Below are positions 36,730 to 46,137 of a DNA stretch of 64,000 bases, in pieces. This DNA is from Chengkuizengella marina. Lineage in GTDB: Bacteria; Bacillota; Bacilli; Paenibacillales; KCTC-33759. A program made the position numbers and the translations under genes. The notes beneath the pieces are model-generated. The model did no database searches. It was not told the DNA's origin and was given only the letters and a program-made list of their open reading frames with translations. The DNA lies in the NCBI RefSeq assembly GCF_009910845.1, contig NZ_SIJB01000001.1:1-64000 (forward strand), written 5' to 3'. The number at the start of each line of letters is the position of its first letter. Within the stretch, counting starts at the first letter, position 1.

Positions 36730-37177
36730 ATATTTTTATTATGGATTTGGAATCGGAATGGCTCTTACGGCTCTCCTGTTATTGTGTAACACTTTTGTTA
36801 TTACTGACATTACTCCCAAAAAACAAGAGATGAATGTTTTTGAATTAAAGGAAGCGGCAAGTGAACTAAATTACACTATTTACCCAAGCAATGAAACCAG
36901 GTTTACACAGGAACAATTTAATGTAAAAATAGATCAAATGTTAAAAGATAATAGTATGAACACTAATCCACCTGAAACAAAAGCATTTCTAATACAAGAA
37001 GGAATGAATTCTAACGATGTTGGCATTATTTTGTTTAAATTGGATCTTATTTCTGAGATAGAAGAATTCGAGTCCATGATGACAGAATTAAATCTGCATC
37101 GTAAAATCAAAAAAGGATATTACTTATTTCAAAAATCAGATGATTTAATTTATATTATAACCAAAATTACTGAGTAA
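36716..37177 (+). CDS. Unrecognised membrane-anchored protein after swrB
   Basis: This 153-residue protein has one N-terminal hydrophobic helix (about residues 8-26, FGIGMALTALLLLCNTFVI) with a short positive start, so the rest is probably outside the cell. The outer part contains FELKEAASELNYTIYPSNETRFT and a C-terminal acidic/lysine mix. GTG 36716 has AGGAGGG eight bases upstream and overlaps the swrB end by 14 bases. It closes the fla/che run, because a terminator follows. Some short proteins annotated as MltG-like in relatives look similar, but I see no catalytic motif. Confidence 0.8.
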   Translation: MLRHKYFYYGFGIGMALTALLLLCNTFVITDITPKKQEMNVFELKEAASELNYTIYPSNETRFTQEQFNVKIDQMLKDNSMNTNPPETKAFLIQEGMNSNDVGIILFKLDLISEIEEFESMMTELNLHRKIKKGYYLFQKSDDLIYIITKITE

Positions 37178-37195
37178 AATGATTTCAATATGACA

Positions 37196-37231
37196 AACCG
37201 TCCTGTATATTAATTTTGAGGATGGTTTTTT
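37196..37231 (+). terminator. Rho-independent terminator ending the fla/che run
   Basis: AACCGTCCT (37196-37204) pairs with AGGATGGTT (37219-37227) over nine bases with one G-U, followed by a T-run. It sits between the last membrane-protein gene and the rpsB promoter. Confidence 0.85.
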
Positions 37232-37250
37232 AGTTTAAAACAGGATTTTG

Positions 37251-37279
37251 TTGCATAAGAATGCCAGTTATGGTATATT
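37251..37279 (+). promoter_or_regulatory. Extended -10 sigma-A promoter for rpsB
   Basis: TTGCAT (37251-37256), 17 bases, TATATT (37274-37279), with TGG directly before the -10. Initiation is expected near 37286, giving a leader of about 120 bases. Its -10 is overlapped by a dyad (37277-37311). Confidence 0.8.
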
Positions 37280-37311
37280 AGTTGACGGTGTTAATACACA
37301 CGTCAATTAAT
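37277..37311. promoter_or_regulatory. Dyad overlapping the rpsB -10 and start site
   Basis: ATTAGTTGACGGTGT (37277-37291) and ACACACGTCAATTAAT (37296-37311) are near-perfect inverted arms with one bulged A and one G-T position. Because it covers the -10 element and likely start point, it looks more like a protein-binding operator than an RNA hairpin. No known binding motif was recognised. Confidence 0.5.
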
Positions 37312-37403
37312 TCTTATCAAGGGTGCTTTCTATCTGAAAGTCTTATGAGAAAATGCGATTGGCGGAGGAAAACAAAAACCAAATTTAGAGGAGGTGTGTG
37401 AGG

Positions 37404-38108
37404 ATGGCAGTAATCTCCATGAAACAGCTACTAGAAGCTGGGGTTCATTTCGGGCATCAAACTCGTCGTTGGAATCCTAAGATGGATCGTTACATCTTCA
37501 CCGAAAGAAACGGAATTTACATTATTGATTTACAAAAAACTGTAAAAAAGGTTGAGGAAGCTTATAACTTCATTAAATCTATTGCAGCAGACAACGGAAC
37601 AGTTCTTTTTGTAGGTACAAAAAAACAAGCTCAGGATTCAGTTAAAGATGAAGCAGAGCGCAGTGGTATGTACTATATTAATCAAAGATGGTTAGGTGGT
37701 ACACTAACTAACTTTGAAACAATACAAAAACGTGTTAATCGTTTGCATGAATTAGAAAAAATGGAAGAAGACGGTACTTTTGAAGTCTTACCTAAAAAAG
37801 AAGTTATCTTATTAAACAAAGAAAAAGCTCGTTTGGAAAAATTCTTAGGTGGTATTAAACACATGAAGAAACTTCCGAGTGCATTGTTTATTATTGATCC
37901 AAGAAAAGAACGTATTGCAGTAGCGGAAGCTAAAAAGTTGGGTATTCCAATTGTATCTATTGTTGATACAAACTGTGATCCTGATGAAGTAGATTACGTT
38001 ATTCCTGGTAATGATGATGCAATAAGAGCAGTAAAATTAATCACTGCTAAAATGGCAGATGCTGTGGTTGAAGCACATCAAGGTGAAGAAACATCAACGA
38101 CTGCTTAA
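37404..38108 (+). CDS. rpsB: 30S ribosomal protein S2
   Basis: S2 binds 16S rRNA and S1-like partners on the small subunit. The sequence begins [26 protein letters not shown] and contains [15 protein letters not shown]-like and [13 protein letters not shown], all family signatures. The longest frame begins at GTG 37398, but AGAGGAGGTG ends at 37396, so ATG 37404 is the start (234 residues). It has its own promoter and is followed by a terminator-like hairpin before tsf. Confidence 0.98.
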   Translation: MAVISMKQLLEAGVHFGHQTRRWNPKMDRYIFTERNGIYIIDLQKTVKKVEEAYNFIKSIAADNGTVLFVGTKKQAQDSVKDEAERSGMYYINQRWLGGTLTNFETIQKRVNRLHELEKMEEDGTFEVLPKKEVILLNKEKARLEKFLGGIKHMKKLPSALFIIDPRKERIAVAEAKKLGIPIVSIVDTNCDPDEVDYVIPGNDDAIRAVKLITAKMADAVVEAHQGEETSTTA

Positions 38109-38137
38109 TTTGCTAAAATATATTGAAAAAACGAAAG

Positions 38138-38173
38138 ATGGGTTGATGGATATATCCATCATCCCATTTTTTT
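38138..38173 (+). terminator. Terminator/attenuator between rpsB and tsf
   Basis: ATGGG plus TGATGGAT (38138-38151) pairs with ATCCATCA plus CCCAT (38154-38167) around one T-T mismatch, followed by about seven T residues. No clear promoter lies between it and tsf, so partial read-through is the likely way tsf is expressed. Confidence 0.85.
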
Positions 38174-38233
38174 AAGGATAGGAAGGTTTACCTTACCATC
38201 TCAATTTACAAAAGAACTTAGGAGGTCTTTTTT

Positions 38234-38884
38234 ATGGCTATTTCAGCTGCTAGTGTTAAAGAATTACGTGAAAAAACAGGTGCAGGCATGCTTGATTGTA
38301 AAAAGGCACTTGATGAAGCAAATGGTGATATTCAAAAAGCGATGGATATTTTAAGGGAGAAAGGTTTATCTGCTGCTGCTAAAAAAGCGGGACGTGTTGC
38401 ATCAGAAGGTGTAGTAGAATCTTACATACATGCAGGTGGAAAGATTGGCGTGCTTGTTGAAGTGAATTGTGAAACAGATTTTGTTGCATTAACTGATGAT
38501 TTTCAAGCTTTCGTTAAAGATATCGCAATGCATATTGCAGCATCAAATCCATCTTATGTGAGTCGTGAAGAAGTATCTCAGGATGATTTAGATAGAGAAC
38601 GTGAAGTATTAAAAAATCAAGCACTAAATGAAGGAAAGCCAGCAAACATTGTTGAAAAAATGGTTGAAGGTCGTCTTAGCAAATATTATGAAGAATATTG
38701 TTTGTTAGAACAACAATTTATTAAAGATCCAGATAAAACGATTGCGGATTTGGTAAATGAAAAAGTAGGAACAATTGGTGAAAATATCTCAATTCGTAGA
38801 TTTGTTAGATATGAACTTGGTGAAGGTTTAGAGAAAAAAGAAGAAAATTTTGCAGAAGAAGTAAAAGCTCAAATGAAAAATTAA
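38234..38884 (+). CDS. tsf: Translation elongation factor Ts
   Basis: EF-Ts exchanges GDP for GTP on EF-Tu. The N-terminal UBA-like domain [30 protein letters not shown] is followed by the signature [14 protein letters not shown]-type region [19 protein letters not shown]. At 216 residues it is a short form lacking part of the C-terminal region of the longer Bacillus proteins (about 293), as seen in some relatives. TTAGGAGG precedes ATG 38234. Confidence 0.97.
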   Translation: MAISAASVKELREKTGAGMLDCKKALDEANGDIQKAMDILREKGLSAAAKKAGRVASEGVVESYIHAGGKIGVLVEVNCETDFVALTDDFQAFVKDIAMHIAASNPSYVSREEVSQDDLDREREVLKNQALNEGKPANIVEKMVEGRLSKYYEEYCLLEQQFIKDPDKTIADLVNEKVGTIGENISIRRFVRYELGEGLEKKEENFAEEVKAQMKN

Positions 38885-38900
38885 TATACTGATATAAGTT

Positions 38901-38926
38901 GGAACACTTCGTGTTCCTTCTTTTTT
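38901..38926 (+). terminator. Rho-independent terminator after tsf
   Basis: GGAACAC-TTC-GTGTTCC is a perfect 7-base stem with a TTC loop (38901-38917), followed by TTCTTTTTT. Confidence 0.88.
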
Positions 38927-38963
38927 CAATTATTATTTATAATTGACTGACATGTATAACTAA

Positions 38964-39727
<764 letters not shown>

Positions 39728-39728
<1 letters not shown>

Positions 39729-40282
39729 TGCCTCAATCAGTTAAAAGTAATGCTGAGTCAAGAATGGACAAAGCTGTCCAAGTACTAAAAAGAGATTTGT
39801 CCTCAATGAGAGCAGGTCGTGCTAATCCTGCTATCTTAGATCGAGTTCAAGTAGATTATTATGGAACACCAACTCCTTTAAATCAAGTAGGTAACATTAA
39901 TACACCTGACCCACGTACACTAATCATTCAGCCATGGGATAAAACAGTGTTAAGCGATATAGAAAAAGCAATTTTGAAATCTGATTTGGGATTAACTCCT
40001 ATGAATGACGGTGAAATCATTCGTATTTCTATCCCGCCACTTACAGAAGAGCGTAGAGTGGAATTGGTTAGAGCAACTAAAAAGTCTGGTGAGGAAGCAA
40101 AAGTTGCCATTCGGAACATAAGAAGAGATGCTAACGATGAGATAAAAAAACTTGAAAAAACTGAGATATCAGAAGATGAATCTCGTCGCCACCAAGACGA
40201 TGTGCAAAAATTAACAAATAAATTTGTAGCATCAGTAGATGAGTTACTCAGTATAAAAGAAAAAGAAATTATGGATGTTTAA
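39728..40282 (+). CDS. frr: Ribosome recycling factor
   Basis: RRF, with EF-G, splits post-termination ribosomes. The 184-residue protein matches the family throughout: LKRDLSSMRAGRANPAILDRVQVDYYGTPTPLNQ, then ERRVELVRATKKSGEEAKVAIRNIRRDAND. Its start overlaps the pyrH stop. A terminator follows. Confidence 0.98.
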
Positions 40283-40306
40283 TATCATGATGTTATAACA
40301 TCGGAT

Positions 40307-40328
40307 CCCCCCAATATGGTGGGGTTTT
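40307..40328 (+). terminator. Rho-independent terminator after frr
   Basis: CCCCCCA-ATA-TGG(T)GGGG forms a seven-pair GC-rich stem with one bulged T (40307-40324), followed by TTTT. The T-run is short, so some read-through into uppS is likely. Confidence 0.75.
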
Positions 40329-40365
40329 CATTTAATCAGAATTCCTTTTTTTGGAGGAAAAAATG

Positions 40366-41139
40366 ATGTTAAAACGATTAAAAAAATGGTTTGGAAACAA
40401 AGTTACTGAACAAAGGAATTTTCAGTCAGATATAAATCACAAGAATGTTCCTAAACATGTAGCTATTATCATGGACGGGAATGGAAGATGGGCCAAGAAA
40501 CAAGGATTGCCAAGAGTTATGGGTCATCATGCTGGTATGAAAAATGTGAGATCCATTACGATTGCAGCAAATAACATGGGGATTGATGTATTAACTTTAT
40601 ATGCTTTTTCAACGGAAAATTGGAAACGACCAAAAGATGAAGTTGATTTCTTAATGAAATTGCCAGAAGAATTTTTTCCTATGATGATAGACGAACTCAT
40701 TGAAAATAATATACAAATAAAAATGATTGGCAATAAGGAAGGATTACCAGATTATACTTTAAAATCCATTGAAAAAGCGATAGAATTAACAAAACACAAT
40801 ACTGGTCTTATACTAAATTTTGCATTGAATTATGGTAGCAGAAATGAAATCTTGCAAGGTTTCACTCGTTTAATGAATGCCATTCATTCAGGTGAAGTAA
40901 CTGAAAAGGAAATAACAGAGGAAACTTTTTCTTCATTTTTACATACATCTGGTTTACCTGATCCAGACTTATTAATACGTACAAGTGGTGAATTGCGAAT
41001 CAGTAATTTTATGCTTTGGCAGTTAGCTTATTCAGAATTGTGGTTTACTGATGCATACTGGCCTGAATTTGATGAAGATCAATTTGTAAAAGCAATAGTT
41101 GAATATCAAAATCGAGCTAGAAGGTACGGTGGATTATAA
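40366..41139 (+). CDS. uppS: Undecaprenyl diphosphate synthase (cis-prenyltransferase)
   Basis: UppS makes the C55 lipid carrier precursor for peptidoglycan. The catalytic Asp37 is in HVAIIMDGNGRWAKKQ. LTLYAFSTENWKRP and LIRTSGELRISNFMLWQLAYSELWF are further signatures. The frame opens at TTG 40351, but GGAGG at 40353-40357 supports ATG 40366 (or 40363), giving MLKRLKKW, which aligns with Bacillus UppS. Confidence 0.97.
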   Translation: MLKRLKKWFGNKVTEQRNFQSDINHKNVPKHVAIIMDGNGRWAKKQGLPRVMGHHAGMKNVRSITIAANNMGIDVLTLYAFSTENWKRPKDEVDFLMKLPEEFFPMMIDELIENNIQIKMIGNKEGLPDYTLKSIEKAIELTKHNTGLILNFALNYGSRNEILQGFTRLMNAIHSGEVTEKEITEETFSSFLHTSGLPDPDLLIRTSGELRISNFMLWQLAYSELWFTDAYWPEFDEDQFVKAIVEYQNRARRYGGL

Positions 41140-41161
41140 TTCACAAGTGGAGGGAGCTTTT

Positions 41162-41956
41162 TTGATACAAAGAATTGTAACAGGTGCATTAGCATTAGCA
41201 CTATTTATGGTCTTTTTATTTTTAGGACATGTTTGGTTTGCAATGTTTATGTTATTATTATCATTAATAGGCTATTTCGAATACGTACGAATAACTCAAA
41301 ATAAGGTGGGTCAATTTTCATCTGTTTTAGGGTTTGTTTTTGTTATTTATTTAGTTTTGCCTTGGACGGAAATGGGCATTTCATTATTTGAATCACTGAC
41401 TTTAGAATCGGTCATTTGGGGTATGCTGTTATTGTTTTTACTTACTTCAGTGTTCTCAAAAAATAAACAGGATATTAAAAAAATATCACTTCTTTTTTTA
41501 GGAGCCATTTATATAGGATTCGGATTTCATTACATGGCACTCACATTGTTTTTAGAAGATGGGCTCTTTTGGGCTTTATTTATATTTATATCCATTTGGT
41601 TAACTGACTCAGGAGCTTATTTCTCTGGATTAATCTTTGGAAAGCATCCGTTGTGGCCTTCAATAAGTCCTAAGAAAACAATTGAGGGTTCTATTGGTGG
41701 GATTATTATCACCTTGCTTTCTGCGATTATTTTCTCATTTTTGAGTCCACATTTATTAGAATTAAAACAAGCGATCATACTTGCTATCTCAATTTCTATT
41801 TTTTCACAGTTAGGTGACCTCATTCAATCAGCCTATAAACGTGTATATGATGTTAAGGATTCTGGAACGATATTACCTGGACATGGTGGGATTCTAGACC
41901 GTTGTGATAGTTGGATCATTGTATTTCCATTACTTCATTTATTCCATATTTTATAG
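41162..41956 (+). CDS. cdsA: Phosphatidate cytidylyltransferase
   Basis: CdsA makes CDP-diacylglycerol, the precursor of bacterial phospholipids. The protein is almost wholly membrane helices and has the signature SAYKRVYDVKDSGTILPGHGGILDRCDS near the C-terminus. The frame is open upstream within uppS, but GTGGAGGGAG at 41147-41156 and the position after the uppS stop place the start at TTG 41162 (264 residues). Confidence 0.96.
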   Translation: MIQRIVTGALALALFMVFLFLGHVWFAMFMLLLSLIGYFEYVRITQNKVGQFSSVLGFVFVIYLVLPWTEMGISLFESLTLESVIWGMLLLFLLTSVFSKNKQDIKKISLLFLGAIYIGFGFHYMALTLFLEDGLFWALFIFISIWLTDSGAYFSGLIFGKHPLWPSISPKKTIEGSIGGIIITLLSAIIFSFLSPHLLELKQAIILAISISIFSQLGDLIQSAYKRVYDVKDSGTILPGHGGILDRCDSWIIVFPLLHLFHIL

Positions 41957-41978
41957 CAGCGACTTGTGAGGTGTTTTT

Positions 41979-43133
41979 TTGAGTAAACATATATCGATAC
42001 TAGGGTCTACCGGTTCCATAGGGACTCAAACATTAGATGTCATTTCTATGTATAAAGAAGACTTCATAATTGAAAGTTTGGCAGCAGGTTCAAACCTACC
42101 TCTTTTTGTAGAACAAATAAATACATACCATCCTAAAAAAGTTTCAGTTGCGAACAAATCTTTAGCTGAACAATTAAAACCCCTCATTTCTTCTTCTATT
42201 GAAGTGTTTTATGGAGATGAAGGTTTAATTGAAGTTGCAGCAAACACGAATGCCACTTTTATAGTAAATGCATTGGTTGGTAGTCAAGGGTTAAAGCCAA
42301 CAATAAGTGCTATTGAAGCTGGGAAACATATTGGTCTAGCTAATAAGGAAACGTTAGTAACTGCGGGACATATTATTAAACAATTAACACAAATACATGG
42401 AGTAGATTTACTTCCTATAGACAGTGAGCATTCTGCAATTTTTCAGTGTTTAAATGGAGAATCTCATTCAGAAATATCAAAAGTCACTTTAACTGCTTCG
42501 GGTGGTTCCTTTAGAGATCGATCAAGAAAAGAACTGGTGGGTGTAACGGTAGAGGAAGCACTATCACATCCAAATTGGTCAATGGGGGCTAAAATTACGA
42601 TAGATTCAGCGACCATGGTTAACAAAGGTTTAGAGGTGATAGAAGCTCATTGGTTATTTGATATTGCTTATGACAAGATTGATGTTGTTATCCACCCTGA
42701 AAGCATCGTACACTCTTTTGTAGAGTTTAACGACCGAAGTGTTATTGCACAGTTAGGTAATCCTGATATGAGGGTGCCTATTCAATATGCACTTACTTAT
42801 CCAAGAAGATTAAAAACTTCAACCGAACCTTTAGATTTAACATTACTTGGTAGACTGAACTTTAATCAAATGGATTATGAACGATTTCCTTGTTTAAAAA
42901 TGGCATTTGATTGTGGGAAAAGGGGTGGATCAGCAACCACCGTTTTTAATGCTGCAAATGAAGTGGCAGTTTCTAGGTTTTTAAAAGGTGAAATTGAATT
43001 TTTGCACATAGAAAAAATAATATATAAAGTTTTAGAAAAACATGATGTAAAGGTATTTCCACAACTAGACGAACTTTTGGAAATAGATAAATGGGCTAGA
43101 GTAAGTGCCTGTAACGTTCCTTCCTCTAGTTAG
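41979..43133 (+). CDS. dxr: 1-deoxy-D-xylulose 5-phosphate reductoisomerase
   Basis: Dxr is the first committed enzyme of the MEP isoprenoid route and uses NADPH. ISILGSTGSIGTQTLDVI is the nucleotide-binding N-terminus. LPIDSEHSAIFQCL and LTASGGSFRDRSRKEL are substrate- and metal-site stretches, with HPNWSMGAKITIDSATMVNKGLEVIEAHWLF after them. Length 384 is normal. The start is TTG with GTGAGGTG upstream. Isoprenoid flow then meets UppS encoded nearby. Confidence 0.98.
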   Translation: MSKHISILGSTGSIGTQTLDVISMYKEDFIIESLAAGSNLPLFVEQINTYHPKKVSVANKSLAEQLKPLISSSIEVFYGDEGLIEVAANTNATFIVNALVGSQGLKPTISAIEAGKHIGLANKETLVTAGHIIKQLTQIHGVDLLPIDSEHSAIFQCLNGESHSEISKVTLTASGGSFRDRSRKELVGVTVEEALSHPNWSMGAKITIDSATMVNKGLEVIEAHWLFDIAYDKIDVVIHPESIVHSFVEFNDRSVIAQLGNPDMRVPIQYALTYPRRLKTSTEPLDLTLLGRLNFNQMDYERFPCLKMAFDCGKRGGSATTVFNAANEVAVSRFLKGEIEFLHIEKIIYKVLEKHDVKVFPQLDELLEIDKWARVSACNVPSSS

Positions 43134-43150
43134 CAGCATTTAAGAACAAC

Positions 43151-43178
43151 TTGTTTTTCCATTTGCAATCATGATAAT
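43151..43178 (+). promoter_or_regulatory. Weak promoter candidate before rseP
   Basis: TTGTTT (43151-43156), 16 bases, GATAAT (43173-43178) in the 152-base gap between dxr and rseP. The match is moderate only. The rest of the gap shows CTAGT...ACTAG inverted words around 43233-43256 but no clear terminator. Confidence 0.3.
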
Positions 43179-43285
43179 CTTAGGACATACTGTTTATAAA
43201 AGTTTAATAAAATGATTGTAGGATAATTGAGCTAGTCACAATTTTTTAGGAGTTGACGTACTAGTGAAATAGGGAGGGAAATTTA

Positions 43286-44560
43286 TTGACTATAGAAGTG
43301 ATTATCATTGCTCTTCTCATGTTCTTTTTATTAGTAGGTATTCATGAGTGGGGGCATTTCTACTTTGCTAAGCGAGTAGGTATTCTAGTCAGAGAATTTG
43401 CAATCGGATTTGGTCCAAAGTTATTATCTGTAAAACGAAATGAAACTCGATATACATTTCGTTTATTGCCTATGGGCGGGTACGTACGTATGGCTGGTGA
43501 GGATCCAGAAATCGTTCAAATTAATCCTGGACAAACCATTGCGGTTAAAATAGAAAATGAAAAGGTGACTCATATTTATTTAGATCAATTAGATCAAAGA
43601 ACAGATGTGATTCTTGGGACTGTTGATAGTATTGATCTTGAGCATAAATTAAATATCAAATTAGATGTTGATGGTGAACTGCAAGATTTAGCTGTACATG
43701 AAAAAGCGATGATGGAGACAAAAGGGAAAGAAACTCAAATAGCTCCATGGAATAGACAATTTGGAAGTAAAACGATTGCGCAGAGAGCACTTGTCATAGT
43801 AGCTGGCCCAGTAATGAATTTTATTCTTGCTTTTTTCTTATTTTTAGGTTTTATATATATGAGTGGGATTACGGTTGATAACCCAACCTATTGGCAAGTG
43901 GGAAAAGTTACAAATGACTCTCCTGCTGAAATGGGTGGTCTACAATCAAGGGACATTATTATTGAAGTAAACGGTCAGAAAATTGGCGTTGATGATAATG
44001 AGAAATTGCTTACCCTTATCTCAGAATCAGCAGATCAACCTATGAATTGGATTGTTTCTCGGGATCAGTCTGAGCTTCAACTTCAGGTGACACCGAAAGC
44101 TGATGAAACTGGGAGTGGAAGAGTTGGAATAGCGCTTCAGCTAGAGAAAAGAAACCCTGATTCTATTATTGAGGGTATAACACATGCTTCTAAAACGATG
44201 TGGAACATTACGGAACAAATATTTGTTAGTTTAAAAATGTTGGTTACCTTACAATTTTCATTGGATGATTTAGGGGGGCCTATACGTATTACTGAAATGA
44301 CTGGTGAAGCTGTTAGTTATGGCGTAGATACCTTAGTTTTATTCGTGGCGATGATTAGTTTATATTTAGGGATTTTCAATTTACTTCCATTCCCAGCTTT
44401 GGACGGAAGCCGCTTAATGTTTTTCGGGATTGAAGCTGTGCGTGGTAAACCTGTCGATCCAAATCGGGAGAGCATGGTTCACTTTATAGGTTTTGCTGTA
44501 CTTATGTTACTTATGATTGCAGTTACCTATAACGATATATTAAGATTGTTTAAAGGTTAA
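43286..44560 (+). CDS. rseP: Site-2 intramembrane zinc metalloprotease RseP/RasP
   Basis: RasP cleaves membrane-embedded anti-sigma factors and leftover signal peptides. The zinc motif HEWGH is at residues 20-24 in the first membrane helix. A PDZ domain spans about residues 190-275. LGIFNLLPFPALDGSRLMFFGIEAVRG supplies the second active-site motif, followed by the last helix. Length 424 is normal for Bacillales. The start is TTG with AGGGAGGGA upstream. proS follows. Confidence 0.97.
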   Translation: MTIEVIIIALLMFFLLVGIHEWGHFYFAKRVGILVREFAIGFGPKLLSVKRNETRYTFRLLPMGGYVRMAGEDPEIVQINPGQTIAVKIENEKVTHIYLDQLDQRTDVILGTVDSIDLEHKLNIKLDVDGELQDLAVHEKAMMETKGKETQIAPWNRQFGSKTIAQRALVIVAGPVMNFILAFFLFLGFIYMSGITVDNPTYWQVGKVTNDSPAEMGGLQSRDIIIEVNGQKIGVDDNEKLLTLISESADQPMNWIVSRDQSELQLQVTPKADETGSGRVGIALQLEKRNPDSIIEGITHASKTMWNITEQIFVSLKMLVTLQFSLDDLGGPIRITEMTGEAVSYGVDTLVLFVAMISLYLGIFNLLPFPALDGSRLMFFGIEAVRGKPVDPNRESMVHFIGFAVLMLLMIAVTYNDILRLFKG

Positions 44561-44579
44561 TTCATTCGGGAGGTTTGTT

Positions 44580-46028
44580 ATGTCTAAGGACAAAAAAATG
44601 GTGAGAGAAATTACGCCTCAACAAGAGGATTTTTCTAGATGGTACATTGATGTGATTAAAAAAGCAGATTTAATGGATTATTCTCCAGTTAGAGGTTGTA
44701 TCGTGTTTAAACCTGAAGGGTTTGAGATTTGGGAGATGATGCAAAAGGAGCTTGATTCTAAATTTAAAGAAACCGGGCATCGAAACGCATATTTTCCACT
44801 TTTTATTCCAGAGAGCTTTTTCCAAAAAGAAAAAGAACATGTTGAAGGATTTAATCCAGAATTACCTTGGGTTACAGAAGCTGCAGGTGAACAATTAGAA
44901 GAACGTTTGGCAATTAGACCAACATCTGAAACGATGATCGGACATATGTATTCTAAATGGATCCAGTCCTATAGAGATCTTCCAGTATTAATTAATCAAT
45001 GGGCGAATGTAGTTCGTTGGGAGAAACGTACACTTCCATTTTTAAGAACGAGCGAATTTTTGTGGCAGGAAGGACATACTGCTCATGAAACTGAAGAAGA
45101 AGCCAGAGCTGAGACGATGCAAATGTTGGATATTTATCGTGAATTTGTAGAAGACTTTTTAAGTATACCAGTTATAGTAGGTCAAAAAACGCCTTCAGAA
45201 AAATTTGCTGGGGCTATCGATACTTTTTCTATTGAAGCGATGATGAAAGATGGAAAAGCAGTTCAAGCAGGTACTTCTCACTATTTAGGTACTAATTTTT
45301 CAAAAGCATTTGATATTCAATATTTAGATCGTGATAATAAACAACAGTATGCATATACCACATCTTGGGGTGTAAGTACAAGGTTAATTGGTGCAATGAT
45401 TATGGTTCATGGGGATGATAAAGGGTTAGTTGTTCCTCCAAAAGTAGCTCCAACTCAAGTGATCATAATTCCTATTGGTCCAGCAAGCAAAAGAGAAGAA
45501 GTAACAAATAAAAGTATGGAATTAATGAATGGGTTAAAACAATCAGGTGTAAGAGTACGCATGGATACCCGAACGGATCAAAGTCCTGGTTGGAAATTTA
45601 ATGAGTATGAAATGAGAGGGGTTCCGATTAGAATTGAACTTGGACCTCGTGATATGGAAAAAGGACAAGTTGTTCTTGTATCTCGAATTTCAGGGGAAAA
45701 GAAGTTTGTACCTCAAGATCAGTTAAATGAAGAAGTTTCTAAAATGCTGGATGAAATTCAAAAACAGATGTACGATAACGCAAAAAGTTTTATGAACTCA
45801 CATTTCAATTCAGTAGAAACGATAGATGAGATGAAAGCTATTATGGAAAAACAAAGAGGATTTGTATTAGCTGGTTGGTGTGGATCTGAAGTCTGCGAAC
45901 ATCAAGTGAAAGAGGAGACAGGTGCAACAAGTAGAAATATTCCTACTGTTGTAACTGAACATAAAGGAAAATGTTTAGTTTGTGAAGAACCTGCAAAACA
46001 TACGGTTGTATTTGGAAAGTCCTATTAG
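44580..46028 (+). CDS. proS: Prolyl-tRNA synthetase, archaeal/eukaryotic-like type
   Basis: This enzyme charges tRNA-Pro in the cytoplasm. The 482-residue class II synthetase has RPTSETMIGHMYSKWIQSYRDLPVLINQWANVVRWE (motif 2 region) and TSWGVSTRLIGAMIMVHGDDKGLVVPP (motif 3 region). The large editing insertion of the usual bacterial enzyme (about 565 residues in B. subtilis) is missing between them. The C-terminal part has cysteines (GWCGSEVC, CLVCEE) and ends in Tyr, which marks the archaeal/eukaryotic-like (type 3) form. It occupies the normal proS place between rseP and polC. TCGGGAGG precedes ATG. Confidence 0.96.
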   Translation: MSKDKKMVREITPQQEDFSRWYIDVIKKADLMDYSPVRGCIVFKPEGFEIWEMMQKELDSKFKETGHRNAYFPLFIPESFFQKEKEHVEGFNPELPWVTEAAGEQLEERLAIRPTSETMIGHMYSKWIQSYRDLPVLINQWANVVRWEKRTLPFLRTSEFLWQEGHTAHETEEEARAETMQMLDIYREFVEDFLSIPVIVGQKTPSEKFAGAIDTFSIEAMMKDGKAVQAGTSHYLGTNFSKAFDIQYLDRDNKQQYAYTTSWGVSTRLIGAMIMVHGDDKGLVVPPKVAPTQVIIIPIGPASKREEVTNKSMELMNGLKQSGVRVRMDTRTDQSPGWKFNEYEMRGVPIRIELGPRDMEKGQVVLVSRISGEKKFVPQDQLNEEVSKMLDEIQKQMYDNAKSFMNSHFNSVETIDEMKAIMEKQRGFVLAGWCGSEVCEHQVKEETGATSRNIPTVVTEHKGKCLVCEEPAKHTVVFGKSY

Positions 46029-46073
46029 TTTATAGATTATAATATAGTAGCATTAACATTTTTGAAAGTTTCA

Positions 46074-46116
46074 AACAAGCCAGATATAAAGATGAAGAAT
46101 CTATGTCTGGCTTGTT
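46074..46116 (+). promoter_or_regulatory. Strong hairpin just upstream of the polC ribosome binding site
   Basis: AACAAGCCAGATATA (46074-46088) pairs with TATGTCTGGCTTGTT (46102-46116) over 15 bases with one G-U; the loop is 13 bases. No T-run follows, and the polC Shine-Dalgarno begins seven bases later (46123). It could be an mRNA end left by proS processing or a translational control element for polC. Confidence 0.6.
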
Positions 46117-46137
46117 GCAATTGGGAGGGCGAACGAT

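Noticed and set aside
44561-44579. T-box riboswitch for proS
   Set aside because: The rseP-proS gap is only 19 bases, with no room for a leader.
46064-46073. TGAAAGTTTCA palindrome between proS and polC as a repressor site
   Set aside because: It is short and AT-rich, and it overlaps the start of the larger hairpin; likely chance.
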